Below, in pieces: positions 1 through 8,889 of a stretch of DNA of 64,000 nucleotides. The DNA is taken from NCBI RefSeq assembly GCF_001493375.1, contig NZ_LN929894.1:62001-126000 (forward strand), written 5' to 3'. Every line of letters begins with the position of its first letter. The first letter of the stretch is position 1. This DNA comes from Streptomyces specialis (GTDB lineage Bacteria; Actinomycetota; Actinomycetes; Streptomycetales; Streptomycetaceae). A program made the position numbers and the translations under genes. The notes under the pieces were generated by a model, which had not been told where the DNA came from, did no database searches, and saw nothing but the letters and a program-made list of their open reading frames with translations.

Positions 1-30
1 GGGCGAGGGCGCCGCCGTAGGGTCGGCGGC

Positions 31-393
31 ATGTCTTTGCGTCTTCGTATGCGTCAAGCACTGCCGGAGGCGATGCGCGCCGGTGACAAGGCCGCGGTGA
101 GCGCCCTGCGCGCGACACTCGCCGCGCTGGACAACGCCGAGGCGGTGCCCGTGGACGAGGCCGGGCTTCGCGGCGTGGCCCTTGAGCACGCGCCGGTCGG
201 TGTCGGTGCCACCGAAGTGGCGCGGCGCGAGGTGAGTGAGCGCGGGGTGGAGGACATCGTGCGCGCCGAGGCCGCCGAGCGGCTGGAGGTCGCGGCGCGG
301 CTGACCGCGCCCGCGCACGCCGGCCGGGCCGCGCGGCTGCGCGCCGAGGCCGCCGTGCTGCTGCGCTTCCTCGACGGCCCCGGCACCGAGTAG
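31..393 (+). CDS. GatB/YqeY-domain protein
   Basis: A 120-residue protein that opens with a YqeY-like helical segment (LRMRQALPEAMRAGDKAAV, then SALRATLAALDNAEAV). This matches the start of the GatB/YqeY family, whose tail domain in GatB helps bind tRNA during amidotransfer. Free-standing YqeY proteins have no firmly known role, so none is assigned. Within residues 60-100 the chain is rich in Ala, Arg and Glu and predicted helical. It starts with ATG at 31 behind AGGG at about 18. It is somewhat shorter than typical 150-residue YqeY proteins. Confidence 0.8.
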   Translation: MSLRLRMRQALPEAMRAGDKAAVSALRATLAALDNAEAVPVDEAGLRGVALEHAPVGVGATEVARREVSERGVEDIVRAEAAERLEVAARLTAPAHAGRAARLRAEAAVLLRFLDGPGTE

Positions 394-525
394 CCGGGCT
401 GCCCGCGCCGGTCCGGCCGGTGGTGGGGCGAGATTTCCGGTTTTGTGCTGTTTCGTCTTCCTGGGGGACTGGTTACCCGCACCGCGAGCCCGCAAGGCAG
501 GACCACAGGACAAGGAGACAGCACC

Positions 526-1290
526 ATGATCACCAGGGAGCAGATACCCACCGTGATGAACCATCCCGTCCACGGCGCGGGTGGCAGCAAGATCGGCAAG
601 GCCGAGCACGTCTTCATCGACGACGTGACCGGAAGGCCCGAATGGGTCGGCGTGAAGACCGCCATGTTCGGCGGCGGCGACACGCTCGTGCCCATCCGGG
701 ACGCGACCGTGGTCGGGGACCACCTGGAGGTTCCCTACCCCAAGGACAAGATCAAGGACGCGCCGCAGGTGGACGTCGATTCCACCGGCCACCTCTCCGA
801 GCAGGGCGAGCACCGCCTGTACGACTACTACGGCATCGACCGGAGCGCGTCCGGGCAGCGTGCCGGCAGGCCGGCCCCCGGTCCCGCTCCGGCGGCCCGG
901 AACACCGACGACGCCATGACGCGCTCCGAGGAGCACCTGCGCGTGGGCACCGAGCGCCGCGCCTCCGGCCGCGCCAGGCTGCACAAGTACGTGGTCACCG
1001 AGGAGGAGCAGCAGACCATCCCGCTCCGCCACGAAGAGGCACGTGTCGTGCGCGAGCCCGTCACCGAGGCCAACCGGGGCCCGGCCGAGGCCGGACCCGA
1101 GATCTCCGAGGCCGAGCACGAACTGACCCTGCACGCCGAGCGCCCGGTCGTGGAGACCAGGGCCGAGCCCGTGGAACGGGTCCGCCTGACCACGGAGGAG
1201 CGCACGGAGCAGCAGACCGTCAAGGGCAAGGCGCGCAAGGAGCGCATCGAGGCCGACATCGAGGAGGAGGGCAAGGGCCGCCGGGCCTGA
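526..1290 (+). CDS. PRC-barrel and DUF2382 domain protein
   Basis: A 254-residue protein. Residues 1-100 form a PRC-barrel (ITREQIPTVMNHPVHGAGG, then KIGKAEHVFIDDVTGRPEWVGV). The C-terminal half carries the charged DUF2382 pattern of ERR.S.RARLHKYVVTEEE, LRHEEARVVREPV and LHAERPVVETRAEPVERVRL. Such proteins are common in actinobacteria and bacteria from oxidising habitats and are thought to be stress-related; the function is unproven. ATG at 526 is preceded by AAGGAG, seven bases upstream, so the longer reading from 445 is rejected. No signal peptide or membrane segment is visible, so it should be cytosolic. Confidence 0.88.
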   Translation: MITREQIPTVMNHPVHGAGGSKIGKAEHVFIDDVTGRPEWVGVKTAMFGGGDTLVPIRDATVVGDHLEVPYPKDKIKDAPQVDVDSTGHLSEQGEHRLYDYYGIDRSASGQRAGRPAPGPAPAARNTDDAMTRSEEHLRVGTERRASGRARLHKYVVTEEEQQTIPLRHEEARVVREPVTEANRGPAEAGPEISEAEHELTLHAERPVVETRAEPVERVRLTTEERTEQQTVKGKARKERIEADIEEEGKGRRA

Positions 1291-1406
1291 TCAGCCCCCG
1301 CTCCCACCGCACGGTCCCACCGGCGGGCGCGCCCGCGCCCCCCGGGGCCGGCGGGGGGCACCCCCGCACCCCCGCCCCGCCGCACCACTGCGCCGCCGCA
1401 CCCGGG

Positions 1407-2381
1407 TCACCGCTTCGCGGCCGGTCCGCTCCGGGCGTCGCCGACGACGGTGGCGATCACGTCGAGCGCCGCGTCGACGGGGGGCAGGCCCGCGCCGTGG
1501 TGGAGGAAGCCGTGCAGGACTCCGGGAACGGTGAGCTGCCGCACGTCGACACCGGCCAGGGCCAGGGCGGCGGTGAAGGATTCGCCGGAGGGGCGGAGGT
1601 CGTCGTACTCGGCGTTGAGGACCAGGGTCGGGCAGAGACCGGCCAGGGCCGCGTGCCCCGGCATCGCGTAGCCGTCCGCGCCGCTCGGCGGGCCGCCGAG
1701 GTAGTTGACGACGCACCCCTCGATGTCCTCCGGGGTGAAACGCGCGATGGGTGGCGCCTGTGTCATCAGTCGGATCAACGCCGGCGAGGCCGGAGGGAGG
1801 TCGGCGTGGAGCAGCGGGTAGGCCACCACCAGACGCGCCGGCAGCCAGGCGTCCTCGTCGCGCAGCCGCAGCGCGGCCCCGGCCGCGAGGTTCGCTCCCG
1901 CGCTGGCCCCGCCCAGGGCGGTCGCCGCCGGATCGGTGCCCAGCCCGGCGGCCCGGTCCCGCGCCCAGCGCACGGCCGCCACGACATCGTCGAGCGGCAC
2001 CGGGTAGCTGACCTCTCCGACGGCCAGCCGGTAGTCGACGCTGACCACCACGGCGCCCGCCCGGGTGACGATCTCACGGGCGACCCAGTCGGCCTCCGCG
2101 ATGTCGAGGTCGCCCGCGACGAAGCCGCCGCCGTGCAGCCAGACGAGACACGGCCGCCCGGTGCCGTGCTCCTCGGGTTCGTACACGCGCACCGGCACCG
2201 GCCCGTGCGGGCCCGGCGCGTACTCCATCCGGCTCGGGACGGCGGGCGGCTCGACGACGGAGGTCGCGCGGTGGTAGGCCAGGACCCGGCCGAGGATCTC
2301 CGGGTCGTGTTCGGCGTCCGCGAACGAGCGCACCCCGTCCAGGAGGTGCAGGTTCTCGGTGAGCAGGGGGTGGAGGGGCAT
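1407..2381 (-). CDS. Alpha/beta hydrolase (HSL-type esterase)
   Basis: A 324-residue hydrolase of the hormone-sensitive-lipase family. The oxyanion motif HGGG lies near residue 85 (VWLHGGGFVAGD), the nucleophile elbow is GGASAGANLA near 160, the acid is in LNAEYDDLRPSGE near 260 and the catalytic His in VPGVLHGFLHH near 290. It should hydrolyse small carboxylic esters in the cytoplasm. ATG at 2381 has AAAGGAG ten bases upstream. It lies 17 bp downstream of the GH3 gene on the same strand, so the two are probably co-transcribed and may deacylate and hydrolyse a shared sugar substrate (inference). Confidence 0.9.
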   Translation of the reverse strand: MPLHPLLTENLHLLDGVRSFADAEHDPEILGRVLAYHRATSVVEPPAVPSRMEYAPGPHGPVPVRVYEPEEHGTGRPCLVWLHGGGFVAGDLDIAEADWVAREIVTRAGAVVVSVDYRLAVGEVSYPVPLDDVVAAVRWARDRAAGLGTDPAATALGGASAGANLAAGAALRLRDEDAWLPARLVVAYPLLHADLPPASPALIRLMTQAPPIARFTPEDIEGCVVNYLGGPPSGADGYAMPGHAALAGLCPTLVLNAEYDDLRPSGESFTAALALAGVDVRQLTVPGVLHGFLHHGAGLPPVDAALDVIATVVGDARSGPAAKR

Positions 2382-2398
2382 GTCGGACGGCTCCTTTG

Positions 2399-4183
2399 TC
2401 AGGGAAGGGCGGGCAGCCGCAGCCCGGCGGCATGGGGGAACGCCGGGTTCCGGGCGTCGAAGGGGACGTCCTCCCGCTGGCGGCGGACGTCGTCCATGGA
2501 CGCGGGCAGCTCGAACGGCAACCGGCCACCGGCCGGGGCGCGGCCGAAGAGGACGTCGAGCACGGCGCGGTCCCCGGCGCCGAAGTCCCCGACGAGGGCG
2601 GCGACCCGGTCGGTGAAGGGGCTGACGATGGCCGGGCGGTCCAGGAACACGACCAGGACGACGAGCAGGCGCTCCGCGAGGCGCAGGATCCGGTCCCGCT
2701 CCTCGCCGGGGAACTCCAGGGACCCGGCGTGGAAGAACGTTTCGAAGCCCTCGGTGCGCGGCTCGAAGGGCGCGCCGACGCGCAGCAGGGCGACGTCGGC
2801 GTCGTCCGGGTCCCCGGTCACGTCGGCGTAGGCGGCGGCGACCTCGGTGTCGACGCCCTCGACGTAGAGCCGGCAGCCGTTCCGGAGCGGGACGACGGGC
2901 CCGTCGGCGCGCGGGCCGGGGCCGTTGGTGAGGACGACGAGCGAGCGCCGCTGGGCGTCCACGCCGGCGGCGACCGCCGCCGGTGAGCCGACCAGGTCGT
3001 CGACGGCGTCGACATCGACCGTGCGCCGTTCGAACAGGCCGAGCCGGAACTTCTCGGCCAGGATCCGGCGGACGGAGTCGTCGAGGCGCTCCTCGGTGAT
3101 CCGGCCGGCGCGGACGAGTTCCACGACGAGTTCGGGCGCGTACTCGCCGCCGAGCTGGTCGCAGCCGGCGTTCAGGATGCGCTCGACCCGGGCGAGCCGG
3201 TCCAGGTGCTCGACGCCCCAGGCCCGGGCCGGCATGGGGCTGCCCAGGATGGTGCCGTCGGTGACCAGTCCCCAGTCGGTGCAGACGATGCCGTCGAAGC
3301 CGAGCTTGCCGCGCAGCAGCCCGGTGATGATGTCGTGGTTGAAGCCGAAGCCGACCTCCTCGACGTCGTCGAGGCCGACCGGCATGCCGTAGTAGGGCAT
3401 GATCTGCGTGGCTCCGGCGGCTATCGCCCGGGCGAACGGTTCGAGGTGCAGGTCGAACCGGCCGCCCGGGTAGACCTGTTCCCGGCCGTAGGGGAAGTGG
3501 GCGTCCTCGCCGTCCTTCTGCGGCCCCGCGCCGGGGAAGTGCTTGACCATCGCCGCGACCGACGTCGGGCCGGGCCTGAGCCCTCCGAGCCCTTCCAGGT
3601 AGGCGACGGTGAGTCTGCCGGCCAACTCGGCGTCGGCGCCGAACGTTCCGGCCGCGCGGGCCCAGCGGGGGTCGCTGGCCAGGTCGGCCATCGGGCCCAG
3701 CAGCACCCGGATGCCCACCGAGGTGAACTCGCGCCGCACGACATCGGCGTGCGCGCGGACGAGGTCCACGTCGCGGGCGGCGGCCAGCCCGAGCGGCTCG
3801 GGCCACTGGGAGAACCGCCCGGCGGCGGCGCTGGTGGCCGGGTTGTCGACGAAGCCGTGCCGGGGGTCGGAGGAGAGGGTGACCGGGATGCCCAGCCGCG
3901 TCTCGCGGGCCAGTTCCTGAAGGGTGTTGTGCCAGACCGCGATGTCGCGCGGCGTGGCTTCGCCGACCACGTTGAAGTGGGAGATCCGCTGGTCGGTGAT
4001 CTGTTCGGCGATCCGCTCGACCGGCAGTCCGGCCCCCTGGCCGGGCCCGACGAGCCCGCCGCCGGGGCCGACCGCGGCCAGGCTGTGGAAGAGCAGGCCG
4101 GCCTTCTCCTCCAGGGTCATGCGGGGGAGCAGGTCTCCCACCCGCGCGGGCACGGGCAGGGCGGGGTCCTCGTAGGGGTGCAC
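2399..4183 (-). CDS. Glycoside hydrolase family 3 protein
   Basis: A 594-residue GH3 enzyme (beta-glucosidase, xylosidase or N-acetylglucosaminidase class). Visible are the family signatures MTLEEKAGLLFHS at the N-terminus, MVKHFPGAGP near residue 215 and GIVCTDWGLVTDG near 304. The Asp in TDW is the expected nucleophile (most relatives have SDW). A C-terminal GH3-C domain follows, ending in LPFELPASMDDVRRQ. There is no signal peptide, so it probably acts on imported oligosaccharides. It begins with GTG at 4183. It is divergent from an MFS gene, and the intergenic region holds two copies of a palindrome around GAACGG, suggesting shared repression. Confidence 0.9.
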   Translation of the reverse strand: MHPYEDPALPVPARVGDLLPRMTLEEKAGLLFHSLAAVGPGGGLVGPGQGAGLPVERIAEQITDQRISHFNVVGEATPRDIAVWHNTLQELARETRLGIPVTLSSDPRHGFVDNPATSAAAGRFSQWPEPLGLAAARDVDLVRAHADVVRREFTSVGIRVLLGPMADLASDPRWARAAGTFGADAELAGRLTVAYLEGLGGLRPGPTSVAAMVKHFPGAGPQKDGEDAHFPYGREQVYPGGRFDLHLEPFARAIAAGATQIMPYYGMPVGLDDVEEVGFGFNHDIITGLLRGKLGFDGIVCTDWGLVTDGTILGSPMPARAWGVEHLDRLARVERILNAGCDQLGGEYAPELVVELVRAGRITEERLDDSVRRILAEKFRLGLFERRTVDVDAVDDLVGSPAAVAAGVDAQRRSLVVLTNGPGPRADGPVVPLRNGCRLYVEGVDTEVAAAYADVTGDPDDADVALLRVGAPFEPRTEGFETFFHAGSLEFPGEERDRILRLAERLLVVLVVFLDRPAIVSPFTDRVAALVGDFGAGDRAVLDVLFGRAPAGGRLPFELPASMDDVRRQREDVPFDARNPAFPHAAGLRLPALP

Positions 4184-4220
4184 GTTCGGTCTCCCGGTGG
4201 CAGGCGAGGCGGCTCAATGC

Positions 4221-4235
4221 TGAACGGCTGTTTCA
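4221..4235. promoter_or_regulatory. Palindromic operator-like site 1 (GH3 side)
   Basis: TGAACGGCTGTTTCA is a near-palindrome 38 bp upstream of the GH3 start. The 14-mer CAATGCTGAACGGC at 4215-4228 recurs in perfect inverted form at 4375-4388, beside the second palindrome. The likely binder is the TetR protein encoded at 6036-6647, but a distant LacI or other regulator is possible. Confidence 0.5.
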
Positions 4236-4368
4236 GATTAGGGCGCCGAACGTAACCGGTCCGGCGCCGGTTGTCCAGCGCTTCGGCGTCCCCATGGTGA
4301 GTGATGAGCCGATTCGGATGTGGTTCTGGACACACCGGGACCGCGCGGCTACCGTCTCCAGCCAATCC

Positions 4369-4382
4369 CGAACGGCCGTTCA
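4369..4382. promoter_or_regulatory. Palindromic operator-like site 2 (MFS side)
   Basis: CGAACGGCCGTTCA contains the perfect 12-bp palindrome GAACGGCCGTTC and lies about 53 bp upstream of the MFS start. It is the partner of the site at 4221-4235, about 150 bp away. Two sites flanking the divergent promoters would suit coordinated repression, possibly by looping. Confidence 0.55.
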
Positions 4383-4434
4383 GCATTGGCCTTCGGCTGG
4401 ACCGGACGGCGACGTCCTGACACTGGAGTCAGCG

Positions 4435-5925
4435 ATGACCACTTCCTCCCTTCCCGACCCCGCCCCGGCCGCCGCTCCACCGCGCACGCCGGAGGCACGA
4501 CCGGCCGGGTCGGTGGGCACGGCCCGGTTCGCCGTGATCCTGCTGGCCCTGATCTGGCCCGCGCAGCTCCTCACCGCGGCGGGCGTGGCCACCGGGATGA
4601 CGACGGCGGGCATCACCCAGGCGTTCGCCACGACGCGGGTGGCCTGGTTCGCCCTCGCCTACACGCTGGTCGCGACCCTGCTGATCCCCGTGGCGGCCCG
4701 GCTCGGGGATGTCTACGGCAAGAAGCGGGTCATGCTCGTGGGCGCCACCATAGGTCTGGTCGGCGACCTGCTGGTGGTCCTGGCCCCGTCGTTCTCCCTG
4801 GTGATCGCGGGCCGGGCGCTGGCCGGCTTCTACGGCCCGATCGGCGCCCTGGTGTACTCCGCGGCACGCGACGTCTTCCCGCCCCGGCACGTGGGGATGG
4901 CCAGCAGCCTCATCGGCAGCAGCGTCGGCCTCGTCACCCTGTTCGCCCCCCTGGTCTCCGGGCAGCTCCTGGACCACTTCGGCTTCCGCGGCCCGCTGTG
5001 GTTCGTCGTCTTCGGGACCGTGGTGGCCATCGGGCTGCTGTTGCTGCTGCCGGAGACGCCGCGCCGGGCCTCGACGGCGCGCTTCGACCTGCCGGGTTCG
5101 GTGCTGCTGGGGCTGGCCACGGCCGCGCTGGTCTGCGGCGTCAGCCAGGGCGAGGAATGGGGCTGGACCGGCGCCCGCGTCCTGGGCCTGTTCGCGTTGA
5201 CGACCGTCGCCGCCGTCGCGTTCGTCCTCGTCGAACGCCGCCGGCCCGAGCCGTTGATCGACATCCGGTGGGCGCGGCGCCGCGGCGTCGCCACCGTGCT
5301 CACCGCGACCGCGCTCCTCCAGGGGACGGTCTACTCGATCGCGCTGCTCGTGACGCTGCTGACCCTGTCCCCGCCCATCCCGGGGGTCTCGGCGGGCCTC
5401 GGCTGGACCGGTACGAAGACCGCCCTGGTCATCGCGGCCGGCCAGGTGCTGGTGTTCCTCGGCGGCTTCCTCGTGGGCCGGATGAGCACGCGGTGGGACC
5501 CCCGCCGTCCGTGGCTGGCCGGCTCGGCCGTCACCGTGCTCGGCCTGGTCTCCTACGCGTATCTCCATGGCAACGAGTGGGAGGTCGCCTTCTCCGCGAT
5601 CGTGTTCGGCGTCGGCGTCGGGCTCGTCGCGGGCAGCGTGCCGTTGCTGATCCTGGGCACGGTGAGCCATGAGGAGCAGGGGATGGCCAACGGCACGCAG
5701 ATTCTGCTCGTCGGGGTGGTCAACGCGGTGACCACGGCGGTGTTCTTCGTGGTGCTGGCCGCCTCCGGTGTCGTGGCCGAGGGCACGCTGTTCTACAGCG
5801 ACGAGGGCTACCGCGACGCCTACCTGCTGGCCGCCGCCATCGTGGCCGCCTCCCTGCTCATCTCCTGCGCCATCCCCAGGGTGCTGAGAACCCACGAGAT
5901 CCGCTCGGGCGGAGTGCCGATCTGA
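4435..5925 (+). CDS. MFS drug/solute exporter (DHA2-like, 14 TM)
   Basis: A 496-residue major facilitator with about 14 hydrophobic segments, an arrangement typical of the DHA2 family of proton-coupled exporters. The loop motif RLGDVYGKKRVMLVG near residue 85-100 matches the conserved motif A (GxLADrxGrkr). Segment TALLQGTVYSIALLVTLLTL and the late LSH-loop EEQGMANGTQ are also typical. ATG at 4435 follows CTGGAG. It is divergent from the GH3 gene and followed by a TetR gene, the usual layout for a repressor-controlled efflux pump. The substrate is unknown. Confidence 0.88.
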   Translation: MTTSSLPDPAPAAAPPRTPEARPAGSVGTARFAVILLALIWPAQLLTAAGVATGMTTAGITQAFATTRVAWFALAYTLVATLLIPVAARLGDVYGKKRVMLVGATIGLVGDLLVVLAPSFSLVIAGRALAGFYGPIGALVYSAARDVFPPRHVGMASSLIGSSVGLVTLFAPLVSGQLLDHFGFRGPLWFVVFGTVVAIGLLLLLPETPRRASTARFDLPGSVLLGLATAALVCGVSQGEEWGWTGARVLGLFALTTVAAVAFVLVERRRPEPLIDIRWARRRGVATVLTATALLQGTVYSIALLVTLLTLSPPIPGVSAGLGWTGTKTALVIAAGQVLVFLGGFLVGRMSTRWDPRRPWLAGSAVTVLGLVSYAYLHGNEWEVAFSAIVFGVGVGLVAGSVPLLILGTVSHEEQGMANGTQILLVGVVNAVTTAVFFVVLAASGVVAEGTLFYSDEGYRDAYLLAAAIVAASLLISCAIPRVLRTHEIRSGGVPI

Positions 5926-6035
5926 CGTTCCCCGCCCCCCGCCGGCCCGCCCGGCCCGTCCGCGCGACGGGGCCGGAAGGGCCGGCGCGGCGGCTCCCTA
6001 TGATGGGGTCCCCGGCGCAGGGACGGAGGAACGAC

Positions 6036-6647
6036 ATGGCCGCAGCCGCTTCGCGGGGGCCCCGTGGTCCGTACGCCGCCGGCCGGGAGGCCCAGCGGTG
6101 CATCGTCGACGCCGCCCGCGAGGTGTTCGCCGAACGCGGCTACCGCGGCGGCTCGTTGCGGGACGTCGCCGAGCGCGCCGGGGTCAGCGCGGCCAACATC
6201 GTCCACCACTTCGGGTCGAAGGAAGGGCTGCTCGTCGCCGTCCTGGAGGCGCGCGACGCGAACACCGACCTCATCGAACGGGGCCGGCGCGGCGACATCG
6301 TCGAGGGCATGCGCCTGCTGGTCCGCACCAACCAGACCCAGCGTTCCATCGTGGGCCTGTACGCGGTGCTCTCCGCCGAGGCCACCGACCCCGCCCACCC
6401 CGCGCACGACTACTTCCGCGAGCGCTACGCCAGGGTGCTGCGCATCGCGGTCACCGCGGTGGAGGCGGCCCGGGCCAAGGGCAACCTGCCCGCCGGCCCG
6501 CCCGCCGAGCAGGTGGCCGCGGGGCTGCTGGCCGTCATGGACGGGTTGCAGAACCAGTGGCTCTTCGACCCGGAGTTCGACATGGCCGCGGCGTTCGACG
6601 CCCACCTGCGGATGATCGGCGCCCGCTTCACCTCCGACGACGCCTGA
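6036..6647 (+). CDS. TetR/AcrR-family transcriptional regulator
   Basis: A 203-residue TetR repressor. The N-terminal helix-turn-helix covers about residues 20-65 (AREVFAERGYRGGSLRDVAE, then RAGVSAANIVHHFGSKEGLL). The C-terminal ligand domain includes a TetR_C-like region with LVRTNQTQRSIVGLY and GLLAVMDGLQNQWL. ATG at 6036 has GGAGGA six bases upstream; the upstream in-frame ATGs at 6000 lack a good ribosome site. It sits 110 bp after the MFS exporter on the same strand and probably controls the palindromes in the GH3/MFS intergenic region (inference). Confidence 0.9.
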   Translation: MAAAASRGPRGPYAAGREAQRCIVDAAREVFAERGYRGGSLRDVAERAGVSAANIVHHFGSKEGLLVAVLEARDANTDLIERGRRGDIVEGMRLLVRTNQTQRSIVGLYAVLSAEATDPAHPAHDYFRERYARVLRIAVTAVEAARAKGNLPAGPPAEQVAAGLLAVMDGLQNQWLFDPEFDMAAAFDAHLRMIGARFTSDDA

Positions 6648-6683
6648 GCCTCGACGCCCCCGCCGGACCGGCGAATCGGACCT

Positions 6684-6718
6684 GGCCGCGCCGCGCGGAA
6701 ACGCCCGCGCGGCCTTTT
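6684..6718 (+). terminator. Rho-independent terminator after the TetR gene
   Basis: GGCCGCGC at 6684-6691 pairs with GCGCGGCC at 6707-6714 and is followed at once by TTTT. It lies 37 bp after the TetR stop codon and separates it from the ArsR-rhodanese gene. Confidence 0.7.
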
Positions 6719-6761
6719 CGTCGTGGTCGCTGGTCACCGCGCCCGGTGTCCTTTACGCTAT

Positions 6762-6779
6762 TCCATGGATTAATGGAGG
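6762..6779. promoter_or_regulatory. AT-rich imperfect palindrome and ribosome site before the ArsR gene
   Basis: CCAT and ATGG half-sites flank GGATTA directly in front of the GGAGG ribosome site of the ArsR-rhodanese gene. The stretch is clearly AT-richer than its surroundings. ArsR proteins often autoregulate through such a site; this is an inference from position and symmetry only. Confidence 0.35.
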
Positions 6780-6785
6780 ATGCTC

Positions 6786-7460
6786 ATGGTGGACCCGGAA
6801 GCCGAAGCCAAGGCACGGCTGTACGACGCGTTCGCGGCCAGTGGCAAGGCGCTGGCCAGCGGGAAGCGACTGGAGTTGCTCGATCTGCTCGCGCAGGGCG
6901 AGCGGACCGTCGACGCCCTGGCCAAGGCGGCCGGGCTGAACCTGACCACCGCCTCGGCGCACCTGCAGACGCTCAAGCAGACCGGGTTCGTCGCGACCCG
7001 CCGGGAGGGGGTGCGGATCCACTACCGGCTCGCCGGTGACGACGTCGCCCACCTGTTCACGCTGCTGCGCAAGGTCGCGGAGCGGCACCGGGCCGCCGTG
7101 CCCGTGGCCCGCGACGCCTACCTCGGCCGGGACGCCGCCGCCGAGATCACCCGTGAGGAGTTGCTCGCCCGCGTCGAGGCCGGGGGCGTGGTGGTGCTGG
7201 ACGTGCGGCCGGCGGAGGAGTACACCGCCGGGCACATCCCCGGCGCCGTCTCCATCCCCGTCGACGAACTAGCCGACCGTATCGGCGAGTTGCCCGAGGA
7301 CACCGAGATCGTCGTGTACTGCCGCGGCGAGTACTGCGTCTTCGCCCACGACGCGGTCCGTCTGCTCACCGACCGCGGACGGCGCGCGATCCGCCTCACC
7401 GACGGCATGCTCGAGTGGCGCCTCGCGCGGATGCCCGTCGTGGCGGGGGGCCCGGAGTGA
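6786..7460 (+). CDS. ArsR-family regulator fused to a rhodanese domain
   Basis: A 224-residue two-domain protein. Residues 10-95 form a winged helix of the ArsR/SmtB type (SGKRLELLDLLAQGERTVDA, LAKAAGLNLTTASAHLQTL). Residues 120-220 form a rhodanese domain (VVVLDVRPAEEYTAGHIPGA). Its active-site loop is VVYCRGEYCVFAHDAV, with the usual catalytic Cys in CRG and a second Cys three residues on. Such fusions respond to sulfane sulfur, persulfide or redox state. ATG at 6786 is chosen because GGAGG lies six bases before it; the ATG at 6780 abuts that site. It precedes an MFS gene, a likely target. Confidence 0.88.
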   Translation: MVDPEAEAKARLYDAFAASGKALASGKRLELLDLLAQGERTVDALAKAAGLNLTTASAHLQTLKQTGFVATRREGVRIHYRLAGDDVAHLFTLLRKVAERHRAAVPVARDAYLGRDAAAEITREELLARVEAGGVVVLDVRPAEEYTAGHIPGAVSIPVDELADRIGELPEDTEIVVYCRGEYCVFAHDAVRLLTDRGRRAIRLTDGMLEWRLARMPVVAGGPE

Positions 7461-7527
7461 CCGGCCTCTCGCTTCCCGACCGTTTCCTCCCCCCGGCTCC
7501 GGCCGCGGCACGCCGGGGAAGACGCCC

Positions 7528-8867
7528 GTGACGAGCACCGCGCCGGCCGCGACCGCCGGCATATCGCCGCCGCCCGCCGTCCAGCGCCGCGTCCTGGCCG
7601 TTCTGGTCATCTCCCAGGTCCTCAGCGGGGCCGGGCTCGCCGCGGGCATCACCGTCGGGGCGCTGCTCGCCCAGGACATGCTCGGCTCCACCGACCTCGC
7701 CGGGCTGCCCAGCGCCCTGTTCACCGCCGGCTCCGCGCTCGCCGCGGTCGCCGTCGGCCGCCTCTCGCAGACCCGGGGGCGCCGCCCCGGGCTGGCCGCC
7801 GGATACCTCGCCGGGGCCGTGGGCAGCGCCGGGGTCATCGCCGCCGCGGTCGCCGACAGCGCCCTCCTGCTGTTCATCGCGCTGTTCGTCTACGGCTCCG
7901 GGACCGCCACCAACCTCCAGGCCCGCTACGCCGGGGCCGACCTCGCCGCCCCCGCCCACCGGGCCCGCGCCGTCTCGACCGTTCTGGTCGCCACCGAGAC
8001 GGCGCGGGCCCGGTGGAGGTCATGCCCGCCGCATCCGCCGACAGCCCCCTCCGCCTGCGCGTCGCGCCGTTCGTCGCCGGCTCCGGGCCCGCCACCAGCC
8101 TCCAGGCCCGCTCCGCCGGGGCCGTCCTCGCCGACGCCCTCGGCATCCCCACGCTCGCCGGGCCCTTCCTCCTCGCCGGCGCCGCCTACGCGCTGGCCGC
8201 CCTCATCCTGGCCCTCTGGCTGCGCCCCGACCCCCTGCTGCTCGCCCGCGATCTCGACCGGAGGCAACGGACGGCGCCCGCCGAGCACGGCCCCGCGCCC
8301 GCCCCCGTCCGCACGCGCGGCCCGGGGCTGATGCCCGGCGCGCTGACCATGATCCTCACCCAGCTCGTCATGGTCGCCGTGATGACGATGACCCCCGTCC
8401 ACATGCACGACCACGGCCACGGCACGACCGCCTCCGGCCTGGTCATCGCCATCCACGTCGGCGCCATGTACCTGCCCTCGCCGCTGACCGGCCGGCTCGT
8501 CGACCACCACGGCCCCACCGTCATCGCCGCCGCCTCCGGCCTCACCCTCCTCGCCGCGGGCATCACCGCCGCAGCGGCCCCCGCCGACTCCGTCGCCCTC
8601 CTCGCCTTCGCCCTCGCCCTGCTCGGCATCGGCTGGAACTTCGGGCTCGTCTCCGGCACCGCCATGATCACCGACGCCGTACCGCTCGCCACGCGTGCCA
8701 AGACCCAGGGCATGGTCGACGTCTCCATCGCCCTCGCCGGCGCCACCGGCGGCCTCGCCTCCGGCGTCGTCGTCTCCACGGCCGGCTACCCCGTTCTCGC
8801 CCTCACCGGCGGCGTCCTGGCCATGGCCGTCCTCCCCGTCATCGCGGCGACCGCACACGGCCGGTGA
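7528..8867 (+). pseudogene. MFS transporter, reading frame broken by a duplicated segment
   Basis: Two overlapping reading frames encode the halves of one major facilitator of about 400 residues. The first half (7528 to about 7990) runs from GTG through five or six membrane segments, ending ..RARAVSTVLVAT. The second (about 8133-8867) resumes at ADALGIPTLAGPFLLA and ends ..VIAATAHGR. Between them lies an imperfect copy of 7834-7947 at 8019-8132, plus a 22-bp inverted repeat (about 7957-7978 and 7995-8016). The copy is offset by 185 bp, which shifts the frame. The pattern looks like an assembly fold-back rather than true decay. It lies 67 bp after the ArsR-rhodanese gene, probably in its operon. 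Confidence 0.75.
7834..8132. repeat. Imperfect 114-bp direct repeat with a hairpin between the copies
   Basis: Segment 7834-7947 reappears at 8019-8132 with many substitutions but no length change. A 22-bp perfect inverted repeat (CGGGCCCGCGCCGTCTCG core) sits between the copies. See the broken MFS gene for the effect on coding. Confidence 0.75.
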
Positions 8868-8889
8868 ACGAGCCGGCCCCCCGGCGCCG

